A stretch of DNA of 64,000 nt from G958296245 sp965262055 (GCA_965262055.1 CBDHEI010000002.1:3100001-3164000), one strand, 5' to 3'; positions 41,782-51,103 are shown, counted from the stretch's first letter. The notes: a model not told the origin generated them from the letters alone. Numbers and translations are program-made.

Positions 41782-42948
41782 ATGATAGACATAGTAGTAA
41801 CCAACCCCAGCAGGCCACCCGCCCAGGCCATGGAGTCGGGGGCGAACAAGGCCGTTCTGACCTTCTACGAGGGGGTGCTGGAGAGCCACTCGCGCGTCCT
41901 CTGCTACCGAGCGCCCGGCGCCTCGGGCTTCGAGAGCCGTGGCCTGTACCAGGTATCGCCTTTCAACGAACCCCTCAAGTCCCTGGCAGGGCCATCACGC
42001 GCCGTGGGCCAGGAGACTCACCCCTATGCTTTGGTGGGCACGGCCGGCGTGTGGATGGGCTCGCGCAGGGCGAAGCCGCGAAGCCGTATGCGTCTCGGCA
42101 CAATTCCCAAGTTCGCCGCCGAGCACCCGGAGTACCACTCGAAGGACCGGAATGGCGAGAGCTGGATCGATTGGGAGATAGGGGAAAGTCCCCTAGGCTA
42201 TGACGTCGGGTACATGGGTCTAGCGTACCCGGAAGTTCGTGAGTACGAGAGGGCCGCGTTCGTAGCATATGCGAGGGACTTCGAGTCCGACGGGGTCCAG
42301 ATGGAGCTCCTGCAGGTGCTCGCCGAGGGCGACGAGGTGTGGCCGCTTGGCTATGACGAGCCCGCCATCGAGGAGTACAAGAGGCTCCACGGCGTGCATC
42401 CAAGGGAGGTCGATGCCAACGACGAGGACTGGGCCCGCCTCAGGGCGGGGTACTACACACAGTTCGTCCGGGAGCTGAGGTGGGACCTGAACGCGCTAGG
42501 CAGGAAGGTGGAAGTGTCGGTGGCCTCCGAGGGGATATGGCACGATCCGCCTAACGCCTACAAGTACGTCACGGACTGGCCTACCTGGGTCGAGGAAGGC
42601 TTGGTGGACTCGCTCCACCCCAGGTACTGGATCATCGAACCCGGATACCCTCTTAGCTACCCGAACAGCGAGACCGGATCATGGTACGTCGACGACGACA
42701 CTATTGCGCAGGAGATTTCGACGATCAAGGACTTCGTCGGGGACCGCTGCAAGATATACGGCACGGTGCTGTGCAAGCACGACATGCAGGCTCCGCCCAT
42801 CGGCGAGCTGACGCCTCGCATCACCAGCGCCGCAAAGGCGATGATCGAGGCGGGCTCAGACGGCTTTGGCATTTATACCGACGGGCAGGTGATGGCCACG
42901 GCCGAGTTCTGGGACTGCTTGCGGAATATCCACGAGGGCCGGTTCTAG
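41782..42948 (+). CDS. TIM-barrel glycosidase-like protein, paralogue A
   Basis: The protein appears to be an (alpha/beta)8 barrel related to the GHL10/DUF187-type glycosidase-like proteins: DIVVTNPSRPPAQAMESG near the start, DWEIGESPLGYDVGYMGLAYPEVREYE, DFESDGVQMELLQVLAEGDEVWPLGYDEPAIEEYKRLHG and FVRELRWDLNALGRKVEVSV. Conserved acids in DWEIGE and SDGVQME could be catalytic. No signal peptide is visible with the ATG at 41782; the open frame begins at 41710. It is followed by a close paralogue. Glycosidase action is inferred from the fold and the ABC context only. Confidence 0.65.
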   Translation: MIDIVVTNPSRPPAQAMESGANKAVLTFYEGVLESHSRVLCYRAPGASGFESRGLYQVSPFNEPLKSLAGPSRAVGQETHPYALVGTAGVWMGSRRAKPRSRMRLGTIPKFAAEHPEYHSKDRNGESWIDWEIGESPLGYDVGYMGLAYPEVREYERAAFVAYARDFESDGVQMELLQVLAEGDEVWPLGYDEPAIEEYKRLHGVHPREVDANDEDWARLRAGYYTQFVRELRWDLNALGRKVEVSVASEGIWHDPPNAYKYVTDWPTWVEEGLVDSLHPRYWIIEPGYPLSYPNSETGSWYVDDDTIAQEISTIKDFVGDRCKIYGTVLCKHDMQAPPIGELTPRITSAAKAMIEAGSDGFGIYTDGQVMATAEFWDCLRNIHEGRF

Positions 42949-42969
42949 TCGCGTCCCAAGACTCCTGTG

Positions 42970-44217
42970 ATGCGGTCATCGAAGCGTGAGGAAGACTTGC
43001 GAGCCGTGATGGCCTCTGTTGTGGGAAGCATAGGCAGGGGGGTGCCGGTGGTACCCATTGTAGTAACCAACCCGTCCCGGCCCGCAGCGCAGGCGATGGA
43101 GTCGGGTGTCAGCAAGTCGGTGCTCACCTGCTACCACGGGATGCTGGAAAGCCACTCGCGCGTATTGTGCTACCGGCCCCCGGAAGCCTCGTCCGGCGCC
43201 GAAAACAGAGGCCAATACCGCCACACCGAGCTGGGTGAGCCGCTGCGCTCGGCTGCCAAGGACGCGCACTCCGCGGGCCAGGAGATCCATCCGTACGCCT
43301 TGGTCGCCAACGCCGGGCTGTGGGAGGGCTCACGGAGGGCCAAGCCGCCATCCAGGATGCGATTAGGATCGGCGCCGAAGTTTGTCATGGAGAACCAGCA
43401 GTACATGTCCCGCGCGCGGGACGGCACGACCTGGCTCGACTGGGAGATAGGGGAGAGTCCGCTGGGCTACGACATCGGCTACATGGGCCTGGCCTATCCC
43501 GAAGTGCGCGAGTACGAGCGGTCCGCGTTCGTCTCCTTCGCCAGGGACTTCAGCGCGGACGGCGTGCAGATGGAGTACGTCCAGGTGCTCGCCGAGGGCG
43601 ACGAGGTATGGCCACTGGGCTACGACGAGCCCGCCATAGAGGAGTATAGGGAGCGGTATGGTGTGGACCCGAGGGAAGTAGACGCCAACGACGAGGCCTG
43701 GGCTCGCCTTAGGGCAGGCTACTTTACGCAGTTCGTCAGGGAGCTCCGGGAGGACCTGGACAGGCTGGGGAGGAAGGTGGAGTTCTCAGTGGCCACCGAG
43801 GGGGTTTGGGCCGACCCGTCGACGGCCTACAAGCATATGATCGACTGGCCGACGTGGGTGGATGAGGGCATCATCGATACCCTCCACGCGAGGTTCTGGA
43901 TCATCGACCCGGAGTACCCGTCCAGCTATCCGAACAGCGAGACAGGGTCGTGGCGGGTGGACGACGCCCGCATCGCGCAGGAGGTATCCACGATCAAGGA
44001 GGTCGTCGGGGACCGCTGCAAAATATACGGAACGGTCATCTGCAAGCACGACGCCGCGGCGCCGCCGACCTACGAAATTACGCCCAGGATCATCTCGGCG
44101 GCGAAGGCCATGCTGGAGTCCGGCTCGGACGCGTTCGGCATCTACACCGACGGGCAGGCAATGGCCACCGACGAGTTCTGGGAGTGCATGAAGAACATCC
44201 ACGAGGGCAGTATCTAG
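42970..44217 (+). CDS. TIM-barrel glycosidase-like protein, paralogue B
   Basis: It is a tandem paralogue of the gene at 41782; most motifs are shared (PIVVTNPSRPAAQAMESG, DWEIGESPLGYDIGYMGLAYPEV, FSADGVQMEYVQVLAEGDEVWPLGYDEPA). Substitutions are spread along the whole length, so the duplication is not recent. The N-terminus before VPIVVTNPS is about 28 residues longer and may not all be translated; a GTG close to VPVVPIVV is another possible start. Permease genes follow 24 bp downstream, so both paralogues are probably made together with the transporter. Confidence 0.65.
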   Translation: MRSSKREEDLRAVMASVVGSIGRGVPVVPIVVTNPSRPAAQAMESGVSKSVLTCYHGMLESHSRVLCYRPPEASSGAENRGQYRHTELGEPLRSAAKDAHSAGQEIHPYALVANAGLWEGSRRAKPPSRMRLGSAPKFVMENQQYMSRARDGTTWLDWEIGESPLGYDIGYMGLAYPEVREYERSAFVSFARDFSADGVQMEYVQVLAEGDEVWPLGYDEPAIEEYRERYGVDPREVDANDEAWARLRAGYFTQFVRELREDLDRLGRKVEFSVATEGVWADPSTAYKHMIDWPTWVDEGIIDTLHARFWIIDPEYPSSYPNSETGSWRVDDARIAQEVSTIKEVVGDRCKIYGTVICKHDAAAPPTYEITPRIISAAKAMLESGSDAFGIYTDGQAMATDEFWECMKNIHEGSI

Positions 44218-44241
44218 CGCCGACCCGGCGCGAAACCCACC

Positions 44242-45201
44242 ATGGGTCTGTACATCATCCGCCGCCTGCTCATCACCCTGCCGATGCTCCTGGGCATCAC
44301 CATAGTGACGTTCTTCTTCATCAACCTTGCGCCCGGCGACCCCATCAGCGCAATGATCAACCCAAACACCGCGGAGACCCTGGTGGACTACGAGAAGATC
44401 CGCGAGCGGCTCGGACTCAACAGGCCGTTACCGGTACGGTACGCAATATGGCTGGGCCAGCTTCTCACGGGCAACTTCGGGTTCTCATACCACTCGGGCG
44501 AGCCGGTGCTGACCGTGGTGGGAAAGCGTCTGATCCCAACCCTGGAGCTGACCGTAACGGCGCTCGTCCTGTCCACAGTATTCGGTACGCTGTTTGGGGT
44601 AATCGCCGCCCTCAGGCAGTACAGCATCTACGATTACGGCCTTAGTGTCGTGTCGCTGTTCGGGGTGTCGGTGCCCACCTTCTTCTTTGCCCTGGTGGCG
44701 CTGTACGTCTTCGCCGCCACGCTGGAGATAATGCCTACCTTCGGCATGTACAACCTGGAGGAGGGGTTCTCCATCTGGTCCAATCTTCACCACCTGATCA
44801 TGCCGGCATTCGTGCTCTCGATCGATTCGATGGCGGGGAACACGCGCTATGCGCGCACGGCGATGCTGGAGGTGATGCGGTCGGACTACGTGACCACGGC
44901 CAGGGCGAAGGGGCTGTCGGAGAACATGGTCATAGCGAGGCACGCCTTCCGCAACACGCTGCTGCCGCTCATCACGATAACCACGCTCCGTCTGCCCAGC
45001 CTGATCGGGGGCGCCTTCATCATCGAGTTCATGTTCACATGGCCGGGGATGGGGCAGCTTGGCCTTTTGGCCATAACGCACAGGGACTACTCGGTCTTGA
45101 TGGGCCTGACCTTCTTCACGGCGACGCTGGTGCTGCTGGCGAACCTGCTTGCGGACATTCTCTACGCATACGCCGACCCGCGAATCCGGGTCTCGGTGTG
45201 A
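44242..45201 (+). CDS. ABC transporter permease, DppB type
   Basis: The protein begins MGLYIIRRLLITLPMLLGITIVTFFFINLAPGDP, the standard DppB/OppB N-terminus. About six membrane helices follow, with the EAA-type loop (ARAKGLSENMVIARHAFRNTLLPLIT) that docks the ATPase. It forms the membrane pore together with the DppC-type subunit at 45214, importing what the lipoprotein at 39581 binds. The gene starts 24 bp after paralogue B. The operon contains no ATP-binding subunits, so these must be encoded elsewhere or shared. Confidence 0.93.
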   Translation: MGLYIIRRLLITLPMLLGITIVTFFFINLAPGDPISAMINPNTAETLVDYEKIRERLGLNRPLPVRYAIWLGQLLTGNFGFSYHSGEPVLTVVGKRLIPTLELTVTALVLSTVFGTLFGVIAALRQYSIYDYGLSVVSLFGVSVPTFFFALVALYVFAATLEIMPTFGMYNLEEGFSIWSNLHHLIMPAFVLSIDSMAGNTRYARTAMLEVMRSDYVTTARAKGLSENMVIARHAFRNTLLPLITITTLRLPSLIGGAFIIEFMFTWPGMGQLGLLAITHRDYSVLMGLTFFTATLVLLANLLADILYAYADPRIRVSV

Positions 45202-45213
45202 CGAGGGACTGAG

Positions 45214-46125
45214 ATGTCGGAGCAGACAGGGGCGGCGCGCAGCTTCAGCGACGAGATGGAGGACCAGGGACGGGCGCGGAGGTCGCAGCCGACCACGTGG
45301 CGACGGTTCAGACGCCACAGGGTGGCCTTCGTCGGACTGGCGATCCTGGGGCTGCTGTCGTTCGCGGCCGTTTTCGCTCCGTACATCGCCAGGCACCATC
45401 CGCTGTACGTGAACCTGGACAAGGTCACGCTGTCCCCGAGGTGGGAGCACAAGCTGGGGACCGACGAGGCGGGGCGCGACCTGTTCGCGCGGCTGATCTT
45501 CGGAGGGCGCGTCTCCCTGAGCGTCGGACTGGTTTCGGCAGCGATCACCACTGCCATTGGAACGGTGATAGGGCTGGTCTCGGGATACTCAGGTCGCAAA
45601 GTCGACAATGTCCTCATGCGCTTCACGGAGCTCGTGATGACCTTCCCCGCGTTCTTCCTGATACTGATCCTGATCGCGCTGATCGGGCGGAACATCTTCA
45701 ACATCATGTTCGTGATCGGGCTGTTCGGCTGGCCCGGGCTTGCACGGCTAGTCCGGGGGCAGGTGCTCTCGATCAAGGAGATGGACTACGTGGTTGCGGC
45801 CCGCGCATTGGGCGGAAGCGACAGGCGCGTCGTCTTCGTGCACATCATGCCCGCGATACTCGGCTACGTGGCGGTGGCGGCCATGCTGACGATTGCGGGG
45901 GCCATCATCACGGAGACGTCGCTCAGCTTCATAGGGTTCGGGATCAAGCTGCCTACGCCGTCGTGGGGCAACATGATGACCGCCGCGCAAGGGCTGCATA
46001 CCCTGAAGCACGAGCCGTGGATATGGGCGCCGCCGGGGATCGTAATCTCGTCGACGGTGATCGCCGTCAACTTCGTGGGCGATGGGCTGAGGGACGCGCT
46101 GGACCCGCGGACGAGGATGGAGTAG
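45214..46125 (+). CDS. ABC transporter permease, DppC type
   Basis: After a charged N-terminal tail the protein has RRFRRHRVAFVGLAILGLL, then KLGTDEAGRDLFARLIFGGRVSLSVGL (the DppC signature), and the ATPase-docking loop VVAARALGGSDRRVVFVHIMPAI. About six membrane helices are visible. It pairs with the DppB-type permease just upstream (12 bp gap). Transcription probably ends after it, since the next gene converges from the other strand 11 bp away. Confidence 0.93.
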   Translation: MSEQTGAARSFSDEMEDQGRARRSQPTTWRRFRRHRVAFVGLAILGLLSFAAVFAPYIARHHPLYVNLDKVTLSPRWEHKLGTDEAGRDLFARLIFGGRVSLSVGLVSAAITTAIGTVIGLVSGYSGRKVDNVLMRFTELVMTFPAFFLILILIALIGRNIFNIMFVIGLFGWPGLARLVRGQVLSIKEMDYVVAARALGGSDRRVVFVHIMPAILGYVAVAAMLTIAGAIITETSLSFIGFGIKLPTPSWGNMMTAAQGLHTLKHEPWIWAPPGIVISSTVIAVNFVGDGLRDALDPRTRME

Positions 46126-46136
46126 AAGGGGCTCGT

Positions 46137-47780
46137 CTAGGGCGGGGGTGGCTTTGAGCCGCGCGAGCGCGGCCGCCGGGTGCGGAGCGCCAGCCCTACG
46201 GGGAGGGCCAGGAGCAGCAAGGTGCCAAGTCCCGTCGACGCCGTGGCCTCGGTCGGGGCGATGCATCCGTGGCCGGTCAGCGGTTCAGGCGTTGCCACGG
46301 GCCCGACGGTCTCCTCCTCTATCAGCGTAGTCAGCATGACCATTGTTGCTTCGGACTCGGACGTGCCGTCGCCGGCGCGGTAGGTGAAGTAGTCGGTCAC
46401 GGACTCGGGTTCGGGGGCGTAGGTGAAGGAGCCGTCCTCGTTCAGGGAGAGCTTGCCGCTGCTCACGTCGGCGTCCAGGATAGCGGTGAGCGGGGCGCCG
46501 CTCTGGCTCGTATCGTTGGTGAGCACTCCTGAGGTCGAATCTATCGTGAGGATTTGCCCAGGCTCGATTACGTAGGCGTCGACCTCCGAGACAGGCGCGC
46601 GGCTAGGAGGGGCGTCAAGCTCGACGGCCCCGATGTCGCTCGCGTCGCCTTCGGGCCTCCGGGCGTGCCGCTGATCGGCGCTGGGGGCCGCCGCGTCGTA
46701 GCCTGCGTCCACCGCCGGGCTTCCGGCCCGCGGCGCGTGGGAGAGGCTGGAGCCGCCGTTGTCTTCAAGGGGGCCGAGTAGCGGGTCTACCCCGGAGAGG
46801 TCCCCCTGCTCAGAGAAGGCGCAGGAGCCGTCGCTGTCCAAGTTGTGCCCGAGCGAGTCGACGCGGCCGGCGCAGTCATTGCCGGAGCCGCTGTTGGCGA
46901 TGATGGTGTTGGTGAACTCGGCCTTGAAGAGCAGGTCGTTGAAGATGCCGCCGCCCTCGGCGGCGCTATTCTCCGTGAAGGTGCTGTTGACCACTGTTGC
47001 GGTGCCGGCGTTGTTCAGGCCGCCGCCGTCCAGCTCTGCGTGGTTGCCGCTGACCGTGGAATTGGACATGGTCAGCACGCCCTGAAGCTGTATGCCGCCA
47101 CCGGTGAGGTTCGCAGAATTGCCACTGACGGTGCTGTTGACCACGGTCGTGTCACGGCCCGCATAGAGGCCGCCGCCGTAACGGGCGGAGTTCCCGCTAA
47201 TGGTGCTTTCCGCAATCAAGAGAGTGCCCAGCACGGCGGCGACCGCACCGCCGCGGTTGAAGGTCGTGTTGGCGGTGATCACCACGTCGGAGAGTGCCAG
47301 GGTCGCCCCTCCCAGGACGTTGATTCCACCTCCGTCGCCCTCGTCGCCGGATGTGCGCAGACCCACGGTGGCCGCACCCTTGCCGTGACGGATGGTCATG
47401 CCAGTGATGGCCACGTTGCCGGGCGTGTTGACTATGAAGACGCGGTGCTCGGCCACACCGGGCTCCTCGGCGGCCTGCACGATGGTCCTCTGGGGGCCCG
47501 CGCCGGCGATGAGCAGGGATTTGTCGATTTCGATCTCGGCGTCCAGGGTGTAGGCGCCCGCGGGGACGGTTACGATGCTTCCCTTCTCCGCGGTGCCGAT
47601 GGCCTCGCGCAGGGAGCAGTCGGAGTCGCACTGGCCATCGTCGGTGTCGGCGGTCTTGGTGACGTTCACGGTGGGGGCGGCCTGCGCCGCCACGTAGCCG
47701 CTGCCGGCTATGGCGGCAGCCATGAACGCCAGCAGGGCGGCTACCAAGAAAAACGCGGGGCGACGGAGCCGATGGTTCAC
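46137..47780 (-). CDS. CSLREA-domain beta-helix surface protein with membrane anchor
   Basis: The protein has a signal peptide (FFLVAALLAFMAAAIAGSGYVAAQA), then TADTDDGQCDSDCSLREAIGTAEKG, the CSLREA motif. A right-handed beta-helix follows, with repeats like STISGNSARYGGGLY and STVSGNSANLTGGGI, and a cadherin/VCBS-like domain (TSGVLTNDTSQSGAPLTAI ... GSFTYAPEP). The C-terminus GLGTLLLLALPVGLALRTRRPRSRG is a hydrophobic helix plus basic tail, a cell-surface anchor. It is probably displayed outside the cell. The frame opens at an ATG at 47801, but AGGAG 7 bases before the GTG at 47780 favours that start. The repeat at 48045-48155 lies upstream. Confidence 0.88.
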   Translation of the reverse strand: MNHRLRRPAFFLVAALLAFMAAAIAGSGYVAAQAAPTVNVTKTADTDDGQCDSDCSLREAIGTAEKGSIVTVPAGAYTLDAEIEIDKSLLIAGAGPQRTIVQAAEEPGVAEHRVFIVNTPGNVAITGMTIRHGKGAATVGLRTSGDEGDGGGINVLGGATLALSDVVITANTTFNRGGAVAAVLGTLLIAESTISGNSARYGGGLYAGRDTTVVNSTVSGNSANLTGGGIQLQGVLTMSNSTVSGNHAELDGGGLNNAGTATVVNSTFTENSAAEGGGIFNDLLFKAEFTNTIIANSGSGNDCAGRVDSLGHNLDSDGSCAFSEQGDLSGVDPLLGPLEDNGGSSLSHAPRAGSPAVDAGYDAAAPSADQRHARRPEGDASDIGAVELDAPPSRAPVSEVDAYVIEPGQILTIDSTSGVLTNDTSQSGAPLTAILDADVSSGKLSLNEDGSFTYAPEPESVTDYFTYRAGDGTSESEATMVMLTTLIEEETVGPVATPEPLTGHGCIAPTEATASTGLGTLLLLALPVGLALRTRRPRSRGSKPPPP

Positions 47781-47839
47781 CAAGCTGCTCCTCGATCCCA
47801 TGAGCGGCCAGACAGGCCTTCCAGGTTGGGTGGCTGCAT

Positions 47840-47867
47840 TCTATATAAGCTGGAAACGGGGGCGCAA
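47840..47867 (-). promoter_or_regulatory. Candidate promoter of the CSLREA protein gene
   Basis: On the minus strand TTGCGC (47862-47867), 16 bases and TATAGA (47840-47845) form a weak sigma-70-like promoter about 60 bp before the GTG start. Confidence 0.35.
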
Positions 47868-48044
47868 GGACGGGTCGCGCCCGGTGTCTGGCCAGCGATG
47901 CAGGGCCGGCGGTGTTTGGCACACCGTATATGGGGGGCAGGGCGGGTGGGGGATGGCGATCCGGGTAGCTGTCGCCCTTGGCGCGCGCCTTCGCCTGCCC
48001 TTCCGGGGCCGCTGCCTGGCAGTGACTCAGGGGGGCTTCCCCTG

Positions 48045-48155
48045 AAAAGTGTTCCAAAGTGTTCCATTTCGCTCCCTTTCGTATCTGGGCCGTGGGACAT
48101 TTGGGAGGGATATGGAACGCTTTTGGGGCATAAATGGACGCTGAAAGAGCCGGGT
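48045..48155 (-). repeat. Intergenic repeat family, copy 2
   Basis: Its reverse strand aligns with 26455-26570. The core has GAAATGGAACACTTTGGAAC with units spaced about 10-11 bases. It lies about 265 bp upstream of the CSLREA start, on the same strand as that gene. Otherwise 47868-48284 contains no gene that I can support. Confidence 0.55.
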
Positions 48156-48284
48156 TGAGCGAGATTGGAACGGTGATTCGGGCGCTGTCGGCTGAGGTTG
48201 CGAGGGGGTGCGGACGGAAGAAGAGGCCTGTTCATGGAGACTATGATTGCACGGGCGTTCGCGTTAGTCGAGGAGGGTCCACCT

Positions 48285-48402
48285 TCACCTGCGCCGCGGG
48301 GAATTTCTTCCATCTTCCACTCCGGCGGAGAGGAATAGCCAGCCCGCGCCCAATACTCCGCAGAAGCCAGTAGCCAACAGGGTCGGTCTCAACCCGACTA
48401 TC
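48285..48402 (-). pseudogene. 3' remnant of the interrupted MFS transporter gene
   Basis: On the minus strand, joined to 50282 across the insertion, the frame reads ALAEIVGLRPTLLATGFCGVLG, then a hydrophobic helix and a basic tail ending PRRR before TGA at 48285-48287. This is the last transmembrane segment and C-terminus of the MFS protein whose front part lies at 50282-50977. Confidence 0.75.
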
Positions 48403-48407
48403 TCAGC
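48403..48407. repeat. Target-site duplication TCAGC, left copy
   Basis: TCAGC directly precedes the element at 48408 and recurs directly after it at 50282-50286. Confidence 0.8.
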
Positions 48408-48515
48408 CCCAGATTCCCCACCTGGAGAAGAGGAAGACCTCGTTGGAGCCCGCCGTGAAGGGGGCTAAGATGGTTGTTGAACAGACATATCCATCACCAA
48501 CGAGGTGCGCCTATT

Positions 48516-50036
48516 ATGCCCCAGGGAGCGTTGCCATTCCAGTACGCCAATGAGAGAAGCTCGACGGGCATGACAGCTATGGCGGGGCTGGGAGTCTATC
48601 TGGACATGATGCATGTGTCGGATTTGTGGGGATCGGTGCGTCGCCACGTGGGGATGAAGGAGAAGGGCCAGTGCTGGACTGACGCCCAGATAATCGGGGC
48701 GTTAGTGCTGTTGAACGTGGCGGGTGGGGAATCGGTGTCCGATCTGGACGTGCTGGAGGATGACGAAGGTCTGGGGCGTCTGCTGCGGAGGGTGGAGGCT
48801 CATGGGATACGCCGTTGCGAGCGTGAGGCGTTGGAACGGAGGTGGCGCATCGAGCGTCAGCGCAGCGTGCCATCAGCTTCGGCGGTGTTCAGATACCTGG
48901 ACAAGTTCCATGACGCTGGGGAGGAGGCCAAGCGAGAGCCCGGCCGGGCGTTCATACCTGCCGCGACTGCGGGTCTGCGTGGTCTGAGCCGGGTGAACGC
49001 AGAGATGGTTGCCTTCGTACAGCGCCACATCCGGCAGAGTTGTGCAACGCTGGACATGGATGCGACGCTGGTCGAGACGCACAAGCAGCAAGCTCAGTAC
49101 TGTTACGAGAAGTACAAAGCGTACCAGCCTCTGACGACCTACTGGCATGAGGCTGGCCTGATAGCGCATACGGAGTTTCGGGACGGCAACGTACCTGCAG
49201 GCTACCAGCAGAAGCGAGTGCTGACCGAAGCTCTGGCGCAATTGCCGAGGGGCGTCAAGAAGGTGATGGTCAGGTCGGATACGGCGGGGTACCAGCAGGA
49301 GTTGCTGAGGTACTGTGCGAAGGGCCAAGACGAACGCTTCGGGGAGATCGAGTTCGCGGTGGGAGCCATGGTGACACCGGAGTTCAGGAAGGCAGTTGCG
49401 GAAATTCCGGAGGGGGAGTGGCGCGATCTGCGTTGTGGCGCTGAAGGGTCCATGGATGCTGCGGAGCAACAGTGGGCTGAGGTGGACTACGTACCCAACT
49501 GGACGGCCTACGGCAAGAAGGACCCGTACTACAGGTTCCTGGCCGTTAGGGAGCCTATGCACAGACCGCCACTGCCCGGCATGGAGATCGAGTCGGACAG
49601 AGCGTCCAGATTCGTCAACATGCATGAGTCGGGCTGGTACAAGGTGTCAGGAGTGGTGACCAACCGTACCATTGCCGGGGAGGAGTTGATCAGGTGGTAC
49701 AGGGAGCGTTGCGGCAAGGGCGAGGAGGTACATGGGGTTCTCAAGAGAGACCTTGCCGCTGGGCGGTTGCCCTCGGGACTGTTCGGAGCCAATGCCGCCT
49801 GGTGGTCCATCGCAACCCTGGCGTTCAACCTGAACTCGGCGGTCAAGCAGTTGGGGATGGGCGGCGAGTGGCTGAACAAGCGGCTCAAGGCAGTGCGATT
49901 CGGCCTCGTCAACCTGCCCGGGCGGATGGTGCGCCACGGCAGGCGACTGATCATACGCCTGGCCGGAGACCACCCGTCCTACGGCCTGCTGATCGGGATG
50001 CGCCGGAGCATATTGGCGCTGGCCGCAGACCCCTGA
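48516..50036 (+). CDS. DDE transposase, IS1380-like
   Basis: The 506-residue protein has likely catalytic acids in CATLDMDATLVETHK, KVMVRSDTAGYQQELL and RERCGKGEEVHGVLKRDLA, spaced as in IS1380/IS4-like DDE transposases. AYQPLTTYWHEAGLIAH resembles the Y-x-P block after the first Asp. The frame opens at a TTG at 48474, but GAGGTG 7 bases before the ATG at 48516 supports MPQGALPFQ as the start. The coding sequence is intact. Confidence 0.88.
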   Translation: MPQGALPFQYANERSSTGMTAMAGLGVYLDMMHVSDLWGSVRRHVGMKEKGQCWTDAQIIGALVLLNVAGGESVSDLDVLEDDEGLGRLLRRVEAHGIRRCEREALERRWRIERQRSVPSASAVFRYLDKFHDAGEEAKREPGRAFIPAATAGLRGLSRVNAEMVAFVQRHIRQSCATLDMDATLVETHKQQAQYCYEKYKAYQPLTTYWHEAGLIAHTEFRDGNVPAGYQQKRVLTEALAQLPRGVKKVMVRSDTAGYQQELLRYCAKGQDERFGEIEFAVGAMVTPEFRKAVAEIPEGEWRDLRCGAEGSMDAAEQQWAEVDYVPNWTAYGKKDPYYRFLAVREPMHRPPLPGMEIESDRASRFVNMHESGWYKVSGVVTNRTIAGEELIRWYRERCGKGEEVHGVLKRDLAAGRLPSGLFGANAAWWSIATLAFNLNSAVKQLGMGGEWLNKRLKAVRFGLVNLPGRMVRHGRRLIIRLAGDHPSYGLLIGMRRSILALAADP

Positions 50037-50281
50037 GCCCCGACTGCGCGCTGTAGCCCCGTCGGTTCAAGGCGGTCCGGCACGGTCCCCATAGCCGTAC
50101 CATGTCCATATCAGCCTCAATCCGGCCTTGACCGGCGCCAAAAACACTACCATTACTCAGCAGTCCCCACTCAGACGGGTCAATCCCCCAGAACCTGACA
50201 CACCTCACCCGATAATCAAGACCCATCACAGGATACAAGACCTTCGAATCCCATCATCACCGGTTAGGTGGTGAATCTGGG
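50037..50281. other. Non-coding 3' part of the insertion sequence
   Basis: These 245 bases lie between the transposase stop and the right inverted repeat. I see no gene. The length is unusual for an insertion sequence with one gene and could hold a small RNA or a degraded passenger. Confidence 0.4.
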
Positions 50282-50977
50282 TCAGCCAGCGCCCCTCCCA
50301 AGATCAACCCCAGCAGAAATACCCCAATGCCCAAAGTGGCAGTCACACGGCCCAACTTTCTGTCCGGCGTTACCGCCCTGCCGCAGACTAACTTCGCTTA
50401 TACCGTAGATGATATCCGGGGCCTCGAAGAGGTTCCAGATGACCAGGACCGCCCCCGCAATCACTATCAGCCCTCGGGTCAGCGTGAGTAGGAGGGTCCC
50501 GATGCCGAACAACAGAAACCCAACAACAGTCGCCGGGCCCACGCCGTTGAAGAAGGCCACAACGTAGAGTTGCTCCATCGGAAGCACGTCGAGTATGAAG
50601 GTGGCAGGTATCGACGCCAGCGACAACACACGTCCGATCCTTGTCATGACCAGGATAGGCCGGCGGCGCATGCGGTTCGCCCAGACCCCGGCGCCGAGCC
50701 CGAATATCAGACCGGGAGCGACCCCCACGGCGCTGAGTGTGCCCACTTGTAGCGGGAACGCTCTAAGCACTATCACGGCCACGAAGCCTAGAGCCCCGAT
50801 CCCTGAGGCGAATTGGGACGTCGTCCTGCCTACCCACAGGAGTACGATGTCGCGGTTACACCACAGCCCTGTCAATTCAGGAAATTTCCGCATCCATCTC
50901 ACTAGGGAGATGTTGGTCGAAGGGGCTCTCTTTCCGATCGTCTTACGACTCGCCGTGGACATTCGAATGCAAGACAT
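50282..50977 (-). pseudogene. MFS transporter gene: internal deletion, frameshift and IS insertion
   Basis: The readable part starts RDIVLLWVGRTTSQFASGIGALGFVAVIVL and continues through LIFGLGAGVWANRMRRRPILV, the first helices and loop 2-3 of an MFS exporter. After LYVVAFFNGVG it jumps to C-terminal-domain sequence (LIVIAGAVLVIWNLFEAPDII...ISEVSLRQ), so about 130 residues are missing. One extra G after SLRQ shifts the frame; corrected, it reads AVTPDRKLGRVTATLGIGVFLLG. The gene then runs into the IS at 50281 and resumes at 48402. Three separate lesions show that it is dead. The start position is uncertain. Confidence 0.82.
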
Positions 50978-51103
50978 TGGAGGTATGTATCCGTTGAGCG
51001 GCGCAGGTTTGACAAGTGCTGGACAGGACTGCGGTCGAATCGTCTCTGGCTCTCGGGTAACTATGTTGCGACGCCCAGTGTTCTTGTGGCTGGAGATAGT
51101 AAG

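Larger units (their letters stand above)
48408..50281 (+). mobile_element. Second insertion sequence type, IS1380-like (1874 bp)
   Basis: The terminal inverted repeats are CCCAGATTCCCCACCT on the left and CCCAGATTCACCACCT on the right (read inward), one mismatch in 16. TCAGC is duplicated on both sides. The element carries one transposase gene and a non-coding 3' part of 245 bp. Its ends and protein differ clearly from the element found twice elsewhere in this window. It is inserted near the end of an MFS gene. Confidence 0.92.

Noticed and set aside
46845..48158. 437-codon open frame opposite the CSLREA protein
   Set aside because: It is antisense to a beta-helix gene with regular repeats. 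It is Gly/Asp/His-rich with no motif.
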